A stretch of 64,000 nucleotides of DNA from Rhizobium sp. PP-CC-3A-592 (GTDB lineage Bacteria > Pseudomonadota > Alphaproteobacteria > Rhizobiales > Rhizobiaceae), in NCBI RefSeq assembly GCF_003217095.1, contig NZ_QJSR01000002.1, positions 1 through 64,000 of the forward strand, read 5' to 3'. Position numbers and translations under genes: made by a program. The number at the start of each line of letters is the position of its first letter. Positions within the stretch are counted from its first letter, which is position 1. Of this stretch, positions 45,636 through 52,995 are shown one piece after another. The notes beneath the pieces are model-generated. The model saw only the letters and a program-made list of their open reading frames with translations. It made no database searches and was not told the DNA's origin.

Positions 45636-46877
45636 TCAGCTGTAGAGGCTTGGCGTCGGCACCCGGTCGTTCAGCGCGAAATCGCCGACCTCGCGGGCCT
45701 TGTAGAACACCGGGTCGTGCAGCGTGTGGGTGCGGACGTTGCGCCAGTAGCGGTCGAAACGGTAATGGCCAGCGGTGGCGCGGGCGCCCATGAGTTCGAA
45801 GACGCGGGCGGTCACATCCAGCGAGACATGGGTCGCGTTGACCTTGGATTCGTAGGCCTCGATGGCGGCCTCTCCGCGTTCGCGCTCGGTGACGCCAAGC
45901 CCGCGGGCAAGCGCTGTCTGCACCGCAAGACCGGCGCTGTCGGCCAAGGCGGCGGCCGCCTTCAACGCTGCGCGGAATTCGCCGACACGCTCCAGAATAT
46001 GCGGGTCGTCGGCGGCGCGTTCGACGCCGGAGGTGAGCCAGGGGCGAGTGGTGTCGCGGACATAGTCGAGCGCCTCGGCCAGCGCACCTTCGGCGGTGCC
46101 GATGTAAAAGTTGGCGAAGACCAGCTGGATCAACGGCGTGTTGAAGGTCGCCTGCACCTTCGGTGCCGCATCCGGGGCCGCGAGCGGCAGCAGGAAATCG
46201 CTGTCGTGGACAGGGAAATCCCTGAATTCGACGCTGCCGCTGTCCGACAGGCGCTGTCCGATATTGTCCCAGTCGTCATGGGCGATATAGCCTGGCCGGT
46301 CGGTGGGGAGGACGAGGTTGGCGATCTGGTCGCCGAAGACGGCGCTGGCGTTGATGCGGTCGGAAATCCGCGCGCCGGTCGAAAACGTCTTGCGGCCGTT
46401 CAGCACGTAGTGATCGTCTTGCCGTGTCAGCACGAGGCCGGGGTCGCGTGGATTGACGGCGGCGCCCCAGTAGAGGCTCTTCGCTACGGTTTCCGATGAC
46501 AGCCGCCAGGCAAGGTCGCTGTCGTCGGCTGCCCAGGAAATGTACTGGCTGTTGACGAAGTGATAGCCGAGCAGCTGGCCGATGGAGCTTTCGCCGCGTG
46601 CGAGGATGCGCACCAGACGCAGGCCGTCGACCCAGTCGAGCCCGCCGCCGCCGATCTCGGGCGGATGCAGGGCGTTGAGCAGGCCGGCGGCCTTCAGTTC
46701 GGTGATCTCGCTGAAGGGCGGGCGGCCCTCCCGGTCGAGCGCCGCCCCTCGGGCTCTGAGATCGGCGGCGATGGCTGTGGCGCGGGCAAAAAGGCGTTCG
46801 CGATCGTCCGCCAGAGCGGTCGCATCTTTCGGGATGGATGTGGGAGCAGGGGAGCGCAGGGCGTGAAGCGGGCTCAT
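45636..46877 (-). CDS. SfnB-like sulfur-acquisition oxidoreductase
   Basis: A 413-residue second acyl-CoA-dehydrogenase-fold monooxygenase of the SfnB/DszC group. It has LLNALHPPEIGGGGLDWVDGLRLVR, GYHFVNSQYISW and the characteristic RYWRNVRTHTLHDPVFYKAREVG near the C-terminus. It is distinct from the copy at 42715 and faces it across the terminator, so it is a separate transcription unit. A GAGGAAG ribosome site precedes the ATG. SfnB proteins are induced under sulfate starvation and act on dimethylsulfone-type compounds. A motif copy at 46999-47018 is about 120-140 bases upstream. Confidence 0.87.
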   Translation of the reverse strand: MSPLHALRSPAPTSIPKDATALADDRERLFARATAIAADLRARGAALDREGRPPFSEITELKAAGLLNALHPPEIGGGGLDWVDGLRLVRILARGESSIGQLLGYHFVNSQYISWAADDSDLAWRLSSETVAKSLYWGAAVNPRDPGLVLTRQDDHYVLNGRKTFSTGARISDRINASAVFGDQIANLVLPTDRPGYIAHDDWDNIGQRLSDSGSVEFRDFPVHDSDFLLPLAAPDAAPKVQATFNTPLIQLVFANFYIGTAEGALAEALDYVRDTTRPWLTSGVERAADDPHILERVGEFRAALKAAAALADSAGLAVQTALARGLGVTERERGEAAIEAYESKVNATHVSLDVTARVFELMGARATAGHYRFDRYWRNVRTHTLHDPVFYKAREVGDFALNDRVPTPSLYS

Positions 46878-46998
46878 GGCGTCTTCCTCGATGGGAAGGC
46901 GGGCCGCGATGTGGCGACACCGGCTGGCCCGTCCTTGGCATGACAGATGGGCCCGGCGAACGGGCAGCTCAGGGTCCGAGCCTCCGCCACGTTATTGC

Positions 46999-47018
46999 CT
47001 AGTCATTTGATAGACAAA
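46999..47018 (-). promoter_or_regulatory. candidate sulfur-regulon site upstream of the SfnB-like gene
   Basis: On the minus strand it reads TTTGTCTATCAAATGACTAG. The core GTCTATCAAA is the closest match to the sulfhydrylase site (GTCTATTAAA). The distance of about 120-140 bases to the start codon fits a leader plus promoter. Confidence 0.45.
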
Positions 47019-47106
47019 GAAGAAGTTCGCGAAGATGCCGGCCGAAGGGAAATGCTATTCCACGCGGCCGGCTGTTTTCCAGGCTGAAGATGTCACCTCT
47101 CGCAGA

Positions 47107-48396
47107 TCAGGCGCTGGCCGGGACTGCGGCGGCGGGCCGGCGGAGCATGACCACGGCCAGCGCTGCGAGGATGCACATGAGGCCGGCCATCTGCAGCGCC
47201 GGCATGTAGCTCTCATAGTCCGAGCGCAGCCAGCCCGCGCCGAAGGCGGCGGTCGCGGCACCCAGCTGGTGGCCGGTGAAGACCCAGCCGAAGACGAGCG
47301 GCGCCTTCTCGCGGCCAAAGCTGTCGGCCGTCAGCTTGACGGTCGGCGGAACGGTCGCCACCCAGTCGAGGCCGTAGAAGATGGCGAAGACGGAGAGTTC
47401 GGTGAAGCCGAAACCGGAGACCGAGAGGTAGAGGAGCGACAGGCCGCGCAGGCCGTAGAACCAGAAGAGCAGCCAGCGATTGTCGTACCGGTCGGACAGC
47501 CAGCCGGCGCCGATGGTGCCGAGGAAATCGAACACGCCGATGACGGCCAGCGTGCCGGCCGCCGTGACCGCCGTCATGCCGAAGTCGCCGCAGATGGAGA
47601 TCCAGTGCGTCTGGATGAGCCCGTTGGTGGAAAGGCCGCAGACGAAGAAGGTGCCGAAGAGCAGCCAGAACACCGGCCGGCCGGAGACCTCGCGCAGCGT
47701 CTTCAGGGGTGAGACGAGCGTCGTGAGGAAGGCATGGTCCCGGCGCGGCGCGGGACCGGGCTGCGTGTCGCCATAGGCGGGCAGGCCGAGATCGGCCGGG
47801 TGGTCGCGCATGAGCAGCATGACGAGCACCATGGCGACCACGAGGACGCCGGTGATGAAGGTCAGCGCCGTGCGCCAGCCATAGGCTTCCGACAGGGCTG
47901 CCAGCAGCGGCAGGAAGATGAGCTGCCCGGTGGCGTTGCTCGCCGTCATCAGGCCGATGACGAGGCCGCGGCGCTTGGAAAACCACCGCGTCGCAACGGT
48001 CGCGCCCAGCACCAGCGCGGTCATGCCCGTCCCCGTGCCGATGACGACGCCCCAGAGGAGCACGAGCTGCCAGACCTCCTGCATGAAGAAGGAGAGCACG
48101 ATGCCGCTCATGATGAGCAGAAGTGCCGAACAGACGACCTGCCGCACCCCGAAATGCGTCATGAAGGCCGCGGCGAACGGCCCAAGCAGGCCGAACAGCA
48201 CGAGGCGGACCGCCATGGCGAAGGAGATATCGGCGATATCCCAACCGAATTCCTGATGCAGCGGCTGGATGAGGACGCCCGCCGAGCCCATCGCGCCCGC
48301 TGTCGCCAGCATGGTGAGAAAGGTCGTGACGACCACGACCCAGCCATAGTGGATGTTCCTGGCGGAAAGCCATGCGGAGACGCTGTTGGAGAGCAT
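47107..48396 (-). CDS. MFS transporter (monocarboxylate/oxalate-formate type)
   Basis: A 429-residue twelve-helix major facilitator. It starts MLSNSVSAWLSARNIHYGWVVVVTTFL, a form typical of the OFA/MCT-like group, and has RWFSKRRGLVIGLMTASNATGQ between helices 4 and 5. The C-terminal half has GAGWLSDRYDNRWLLF. The group carries organic acids. It is divergent from the MarR gene with about 130 bases between, so it is the likely regulated target. No catabolic enzyme sits in the same unit to show the substrate. Confidence 0.88.
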   Translation of the reverse strand: MLSNSVSAWLSARNIHYGWVVVVTTFLTMLATAGAMGSAGVLIQPLHQEFGWDIADISFAMAVRLVLFGLLGPFAAAFMTHFGVRQVVCSALLLIMSGIVLSFFMQEVWQLVLLWGVVIGTGTGMTALVLGATVATRWFSKRRGLVIGLMTASNATGQLIFLPLLAALSEAYGWRTALTFITGVLVVAMVLVMLLMRDHPADLGLPAYGDTQPGPAPRRDHAFLTTLVSPLKTLREVSGRPVFWLLFGTFFVCGLSTNGLIQTHWISICGDFGMTAVTAAGTLAVIGVFDFLGTIGAGWLSDRYDNRWLLFWFYGLRGLSLLYLSVSGFGFTELSVFAIFYGLDWVATVPPTVKLTADSFGREKAPLVFGWVFTGHQLGAATAAFGAGWLRSDYESYMPALQMAGLMCILAALAVVMLRRPAAAVPASA

Positions 48397-48495
48397 GGGA
48401 GAACCTTTGTGGGTGGCATTGGATCGACGGCGCGCAGGCGGACACGGCGACGCCCGACAAACGGCCTTGCGCTGCCCATCCTTCGTAAAGGAGGA

Positions 48496-48524
48496 TTGAA
48501 AGTGTGTAAATACACATCTATCCT
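48496..48524 (+). promoter_or_regulatory. MarR-gene promoter with embedded operator
   Basis: TTGAAA at 48496-48501 is separated by 17 bases from TATCCT at 48519-48524, a good sigma-70-like pair. The spacer contains the perfect inverted repeat TGTGTA-AA-TACACA (48503-48516). Transcription would start around 48530, at the MarR start codon itself, so the message may be leaderless. The site is also placed to affect the divergent transporter gene. Confidence 0.65.
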
Positions 48525-48530
48525 ATAGGC

Positions 48531-48962
48531 ATGTCGATGTCCGAAGAATCCCGTCAGTGCCATTGCCTTGCCCTTCGCCGGGGCTCGCGGCATGTTACGC
48601 GGCTCTACGATGCCCATCTTGCGCCGCTCGGCCTGTCGATCTCGCAATATTCTCTCCTCAGCATCATCAATCGCCGGCCGGGTATCCGGATGGCCGAACT
48701 CGGCGAGATCATGGTGATGGAGCGCACGACACTGTTGCGCGCGCTGAAGCCGCTGTTGACAGCGGGCTGGATCGAGAGCACGCGAGCAAAAGGCGAGCAG
48801 GCTCATACCTATAGGCTGACGGACGAGGGCAGGCGGGTGCGGGACAGTGCGGTTCCCCTGTGGAAGGCGGCACAAGAGACGTTGGAGCGATCCTTCGAGC
48901 CGGAACGCGCCGTCGATCTGCGCCGGGAGGCGCTTGCCTTGACGAAGGTCGATTTCGGCTGA
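48531..48962 (+). CDS. MarR-family regulator with CxC N-terminus
   Basis: A 143-residue winged-helix regulator. After ESRQCHCLALRR, a Cys-His-Cys segment seen in several alphaproteobacterial MarR proteins, comes the dimerisation helix and the DNA-binding part (MAELGEIMVMERTTLLRALKPL) with the wing STRAKGEQAHTYRLTDEG. The two N-terminal cysteines could be a redox or electrophile switch. The ATG at 48531 has no ribosome site, consistent with a leaderless message; ATG 48537 is an alternative. It probably represses itself and the MFS gene through the TGTGTA palindrome. Confidence 0.88.
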   Translation: MSMSEESRQCHCLALRRGSRHVTRLYDAHLAPLGLSISQYSLLSIINRRPGIRMAELGEIMVMERTTLLRALKPLLTAGWIESTRAKGEQAHTYRLTDEGRRVRDSAVPLWKAAQETLERSFEPERAVDLRREALALTKVDFG

Positions 48963-49054
48963 GGCCGATCGCTTTCCTGATCGCCGCAGCGAAGATGCTG
49001 TTTTTCGACGTTCCGTTATGCGCTAATCTCCAGGGCTGAACGAGGATCGACGCC

Positions 49055-49678
49055 ATGTACACACCGCCCGCCTTCCGCCTTGACGATCGCAGCGCCTTGC
49101 TGGCAACGGTTCAGGCGGCGCGATTGGCGAATTTTGTCACCGCCACCGCCGACGGGCCGTTCGCGACGCCGCTGCCGCTCTTTCTGGACGAAAGCGAAGG
49201 AGAGCACGGTGTTCTCTACGGGCATCTCGCCAAGGCCAATCCGCAATGGCGGACGCCGACCATCGGCGATGGGCTGGCGATTTTCATGGGGGCGGATGCC
49301 TATGTGACGCCGGCCTGGTACGCGACCAAACAGCAGACGGGAAAGGTCGTGCCGACCTGGAATTACGTGACGGTTCAGGCGCGCGGGCCGGTGGAGTTCT
49401 TCGACGATGCGGAGCGCCTGCTGGATGTCGTGACACGGCTGACGACGCTGCACGAGGAGCCGAGGGCTGTTGCCTGGGCGGTGGACGACGCGCCGGCGGA
49501 TTTCATCGCATCCCAGCTGCGCGGCATCGTCGGCCTGCGCATGCCGATCACGCATCTGGAGGGAAAGCGGAAGATGAGCCAGAACCGGAACGAGGCCGAT
49601 CGCCTCGGCGTCGCCAACGGGCTTTCCGAGAGCGAGCGGCCGTCGGATCGGGATGTCGCCGCTCAGATTCCGGTCTGA
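49055..49678 (+). CDS. PaiB-type FMN-binding split-barrel protein
   Basis: A 207-residue protein of the PaiB family (annotated FMN-binding negative transcriptional regulator). Visible are the start MYTPPAFRLDD, PLPLFLDESEGEHGVLYGHLAKANPQW, VTPAWYATKQQTGKVVPTWNY and GLRMPITHLEGKRKMSQNR. The fold is a flavin-binding split barrel. The original regulatory role, described in Bacillus, is not established for most homologs, which may be haem or flavin enzymes. It stands alone with 92 bases after the MarR gene. Confidence 0.88.
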   Translation: MYTPPAFRLDDRSALLATVQAARLANFVTATADGPFATPLPLFLDESEGEHGVLYGHLAKANPQWRTPTIGDGLAIFMGADAYVTPAWYATKQQTGKVVPTWNYVTVQARGPVEFFDDAERLLDVVTRLTTLHEEPRAVAWAVDDAPADFIASQLRGIVGLRMPITHLEGKRKMSQNRNEADRLGVANGLSESERPSDRDVAAQIPV

Positions 49679-49704
49679 TCGGTTCGCCGCCTTGAGATCG
49701 CGGA

Positions 49705-50085
49705 TTACAGGTCCGGCTTGTGGAAGAAGGCTTCCAGCCGGTAGCCGTCGGGGTCGATGACGAAGGCGGCGTAGTAGAAGGTGGCGTATTCCGGGCGCAG
49801 GCCCGGGGCGCCGTTGTCCTCTCCGCCATGGGCGATGGCGGCGGCGTGGAAGGCTTCAACAGCCTCTTCGCTGAAGGCCTTGAAGCAGAAGTGAAGGCCG
49901 GAGCGGAGATCCGGGCGGACCGGATGTTCGGCCTGCGTCACCCATAGCCCCACCTGCTCATCCCCGTAACCGAGCATCTTCGCGCCGCTCGTCAGCCTGC
50001 CATAGCCAAGCGGTGTGAGCGCGGCATCATAGAAGATGCGCGACCGGTCGATGTCCCGGACGCCGATGGAAACGTGGTCGAACAT
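49705..50085 (-). CDS. glyoxalase/VOC-superfamily protein
   Basis: A 126-residue single VOC domain: MFDHVSIGVRDIDRSRIFYD at the N-terminus, LHFCFKAFSEEAVEAFHAAA in the middle and YYAAFVIDPDGYRLEAFFHKPD at the end, giving the usual paired beta-alpha-beta modules with metal ligands His3 and the late Glu. AAGGAGGGAG lies seven bases before the start at 50085; the longer ORF to 50160 is upstream of it. The substrate is unknown. Confidence 0.88.
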   Translation of the reverse strand: MFDHVSIGVRDIDRSRIFYDAALTPLGYGRLTSGAKMLGYGDEQVGLWVTQAEHPVRPDLRSGLHFCFKAFSEEAVEAFHAAAIAHGGEDNGAPGLRPEYATFYYAAFVIDPDGYRLEAFFHKPDL

Positions 50086-50295
50086 GCGCACTCCCTCCTT
50101 GACCTGCCGCGGCAGACGGTGTCGTTTCCCTGTTGTCGCCCGCCCGCCCGGTTTTCGCAAGCGGCGGCGTACGTTCCGGCACGGGATGACAGGTCTTGGA
50201 CCGTATGGCCGTATGCAACGGGCGATTTGCCACCCTATATGCGCCAGGCAGCAGCGGCTGTTCCTGCGCCGCGCGGATGTCTTCAGGAGATCGAC

Positions 50296-51405
50296 ATGGC
50301 TTCACCCAAACTCTTCTCGCCCATCGACGTCGGTGGCCTGACGTTGCGCAACCGCATCGTCATTGCGCCGATGTGCCAGTATTCCGCCGAAAACGGCGAA
50401 ATGAGCGATTGGCACCTGACGCATCTCGGCATGCTCGCACAGTCGGGCGCGGGGCTCCTGACGATCGAAGCGACGGCGGTAACGCCGGAGGGGCGCATCA
50501 GCTTCGGCGATGTCGGGCTGTGGAACGATGCCTGCGAGGCCGCGATGGCGCGCGTGCTGGAGGGCGTTCGTCGCTGGTCGGACATGCCGATCGCGATCCA
50601 GCTCGGCCATGCCGGCCGCAAGGCATCCACCAATCTTCCCTGGAAGGGCGGGGCGCAGCTGCCGCCCGATCATGCGCTCGGCTGGAAGACGGTGGCGCCT
50701 TCGGCCTCGGCGTTCAAGCCGTCCTATGATGCGCCGGAAGCGCTGGATGCCGAAGGTCTTGAGCGGATCAGAAACGGCTTTGCCGATGCCGCCCGCAGGG
50801 CCGCGCGTCTCGGCATCGATGCCGTGCAGATCCATGGCGCCCATGGCTATCTCCTGCACCAGTTCCTCTCGCCGCTGTCCAACACGCGCACGGATGAATA
50901 TGGCGGCTCGCTCGAAAACCGCATGCGGTTTCCCCTCGAGGTGTTCGAGGCCGTCCGGCAGGCTTTTCCCGCGGAACGACCTGTCACCATGCGGGTGTCG
51001 GGAACGGACTGGGTCGAAGGCGGCTGGGACAGTGCGCAGACCGTTGCCTTCGCGCAGGCGCTGGAGGCCCGTGGTTGCGCGGCGATCCATGTTTCGAGCG
51101 GCGGGCTGAGCGATGCGCAGGCCATTCCCGTCGGTCCGAGCTATCAGGTGCCGCTCGCCCGCGATGTGAAGCAGGCCGTCTCCATCCCGGTCGTCGCCGT
51201 GGGGCTGATCACCGAATTCGAGCAGGCCGAATCCATCATCGGCACGGGCGATGCCGACATGATCGCGCTCGCCCGCACGATTCTCTACGATCCCCGCTGG
51301 CCCTGGCATGCGGCAGCACACCTCGGCGCAACGGTGCAGGCCGCCCCGCAATATCTCCGCTGCCAGCCACGGCAGTACAAGACGTTGTTCGACGAGGCTT
51401 CGTGA
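50296..51405 (+). CDS. OYE-family NADH:flavin oxidoreductase (YqjM-like)
   Basis: A 369-residue old yellow enzyme of the thermophilic-like (YqjM) class. It has LTLRNRIVIAPMCQYSAENG with the redox-tuning Cys, LGHAGRKAS (catalytic His in the Q-L-x-H-A-G-R-K run), GAHGYLLHQFLSPLSNTRTDEYGGSL, and a C-terminal ITEFEQAESIIGTGDADMIALARTILYDP for FMN phosphate. It reduces activated C=C bonds with NAD(P)H. The ATG at 50296 has AGGAGA in front. It is divergent from the glyoxalase gene and apparently monocistronic. Confidence 0.92.
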   Translation: MASPKLFSPIDVGGLTLRNRIVIAPMCQYSAENGEMSDWHLTHLGMLAQSGAGLLTIEATAVTPEGRISFGDVGLWNDACEAAMARVLEGVRRWSDMPIAIQLGHAGRKASTNLPWKGGAQLPPDHALGWKTVAPSASAFKPSYDAPEALDAEGLERIRNGFADAARRAARLGIDAVQIHGAHGYLLHQFLSPLSNTRTDEYGGSLENRMRFPLEVFEAVRQAFPAERPVTMRVSGTDWVEGGWDSAQTVAFAQALEARGCAAIHVSSGGLSDAQAIPVGPSYQVPLARDVKQAVSIPVVAVGLITEFEQAESIIGTGDADMIALARTILYDPRWPWHAAAHLGATVQAAPQYLRCQPRQYKTLFDEAS

Positions 51406-51604
51406 GGCGCTGAGCCGCTTGGCGCATATCGGTCGCGGTGACCGGTTTGCACCTTGCTGTCGATGCGCGGGTGAAAGGCAGCCGCATTCATGAGGATACG
51501 GCTGTCTCCTCGCCACGTCACGGCTTTGGCGGACTCTGTTGCAAACCGTCAAGCGAGAGACCGCATTCAGCGGATCGCCTCGCTCCGCGACAGCAAGCTA
51601 AAAC

Positions 51605-51645
51605 GCAAAAAACCCCGGCGCGACGCGAAGCGTCGTTCCGAGGTG
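51605..51645 (-). terminator. terminator of rpsU
   Basis: On the minus strand, CCTCGGAACGACGC-TTCG-GCGTCG-CGCCGGGG is followed by six T residues, about 60 bases after the rpsU stop. It has a stable UUCG-type loop. Confidence 0.85.
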
Positions 51646-51701
51646 ATTTCGAAGACCAGCCGCGCGCCATCGGATACCGTCCGACGGGCGCCGTTCAGAT
51701 C

Positions 51702-51938
51702 TTAGCGGGTCACAACTTTTTTCTTCGGGCCGGGCAGAAGGCCTTCGCGCTGCAGCTGCTTGCGGGCGTTCTTGCGCTGGCGGGAAACAGCTTCAGCCTT
51801 CTGGCGAGCACGCTTCACGGAAGGCTTTTCATAGGCTTCGCGCATACGCATTTCGCGGAAGACGCCTTCGCGCTGAAGCTTCTTCTTGAGCACGCGCAGT
51901 GCCTGCTCAACATTGTTGTCTCGAACCAGAACCTGCAT
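51702..51938 (-). CDS. rpsU: 30S ribosomal protein S21
   Basis: A 78-residue basic protein starting [20 protein letters not shown] and containing [20 protein letters not shown], the canonical S21 sequence, with the arginine/lysine-rich C-terminal extension usual in alphaproteobacteria. S21 joins the 30S subunit near the anti-Shine-Dalgarno region and influences initiation. Rhizobia often have more than one copy. It is monocistronic with its own terminator. Confidence 0.97.
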   Translation of the reverse strand: MQVLVRDNNVEQALRVLKKKLQREGVFREMRMREAYEKPSVKRARQKAEAVSRQRKNARKQLQREGLLPGPKKKVVTR

Positions 51939-52326
51939 CTCGAACCTTGATCTCTGTCGCCCGCTGGGGCGGTGGTATGGTGACTTCGGCGCTCCTTATC
52001 TCACCACACGTCCGTCATGAAAAGGGGTTGGCTCGAAAAAATAGCGAAGAAAAGTGCCAAATCTCATTCTCTCCGGCGACTGACGGTCCCCGAAAGGGCG
52101 CCGGCCGGCAATAAGATGTGCACATCGAGAGCGTTACGCTCGGCCCCACCATCGCATCCGTCTTGCCGCTTGACAAGATCTTCCCGCAACACCGATTGTC
52201 GCAGCGGTCATCGCGGTGGCCATCACCCCGTTTCGGCTCTCCCCTTGCTCTGTCGTGTCGATCGTTCCGCCCGGCCTCGTGTCCGGCTCAGGTCGCCCCC
52301 AGTGATGAAGGTTCCCAGGAAGACAT
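51939..52326. other. divergent gap upstream of rpsU and the quinone-reductase gene
   Basis: A gap of 388 bases. It must hold the rpsU promoter and that of the kefF-like gene. Short frames here lack homology or ribosome sites. No palindrome or RNA structure stood out. Confidence 0.5.
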
Positions 52327-52995
52327 ATGGCGCGCGTCCTCATTCTGTTTGCCCATCCCGGTCAGCGGCATTCGCGCCTCAACGTGCGCATGGCGCATGA
52401 GGCGCGGCTGCTCGATGGGGTGACCTTTGTCGATCTCTATGCGGAATATCCCCGCTTCAACATCGATATCGATGCGGAACAGGCGCGGCTGGTGGCGCAT
52501 GATGTCATCATCTTCCAGTTTCCGATCTACTGGTATTCCGTGCCGGCTCTCCTGAAAGAGTGGCAGGACCTCGTGCTGGAATACGGCTTTGCCTATGGGC
52601 AGAGCGGCTCGAAGCTGGCGGGCAAGCTGTTCCTGCCGGTCGTGACCACCGGCGGTGCTCAGGATGCCTATCGCGAGGAGGGCTCCAACCATTTCCGGCT
52701 GCGCACGCTGCTTTCGCCGCTGGAGCAGACCGCCTCGCTCTGCGGCATGCGCTTCCTGCCGCCGTTCGCCCTTTTCTCGGCGCATGATTCGGCAGCCGAT
52801 GGCCGGGGGGATCTCCATATCGCAGCCTATCTCCGGCTGCTCTCGGCTCTGCGCGACGAGACGCTGGATCTCGATGCGGTCTCGAGGCTCGAGCTTCTCG
52901 ACGACGATCTTCTGTTCATCGGCCCCTCGCACGCTCCGACGCTTTCCGACACGCCGCCGTCTCCCACTTCCGTCACCGCGAGGATCTCCGAATGA
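52327..52995 (+). CDS. KefF-like NAD(P)H quinone oxidoreductase
   Basis: A 222-residue flavodoxin-fold protein: ARVLILFAHPGQRHSRLNVRM at the N-terminus, FQFPIYWYSVPALLKEWQDLVLEYGFAYG and LFLPVVTTGGAQDAY, as in KefF/KefG and MdaB-like proteins. The four-base overlap with the following KefC-type gene identifies it as the ancillary protein needed for full efflux activity, which in E. coli KefC also has quinone reductase activity. Confidence 0.9.
   Translation: MARVLILFAHPGQRHSRLNVRMAHEARLLDGVTFVDLYAEYPRFNIDIDAEQARLVAHDVIIFQFPIYWYSVPALLKEWQDLVLEYGFAYGQSGSKLAGKLFLPVVTTGGAQDAYREEGSNHFRLRTLLSPLEQTASLCGMRFLPPFALFSAHDSAADGRGDLHIAAYLRLLSALRDETLDLDAVSRLELLDDDLLFIGPSHAPTLSDTPPSPTSVTARISE

Noticed and set aside
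51490-51705. A 71-codon basic frame after the OYE gene
   Set aside because: It covers the rpsU terminator on the opposite strand and its basic composition follows from that; no homology.
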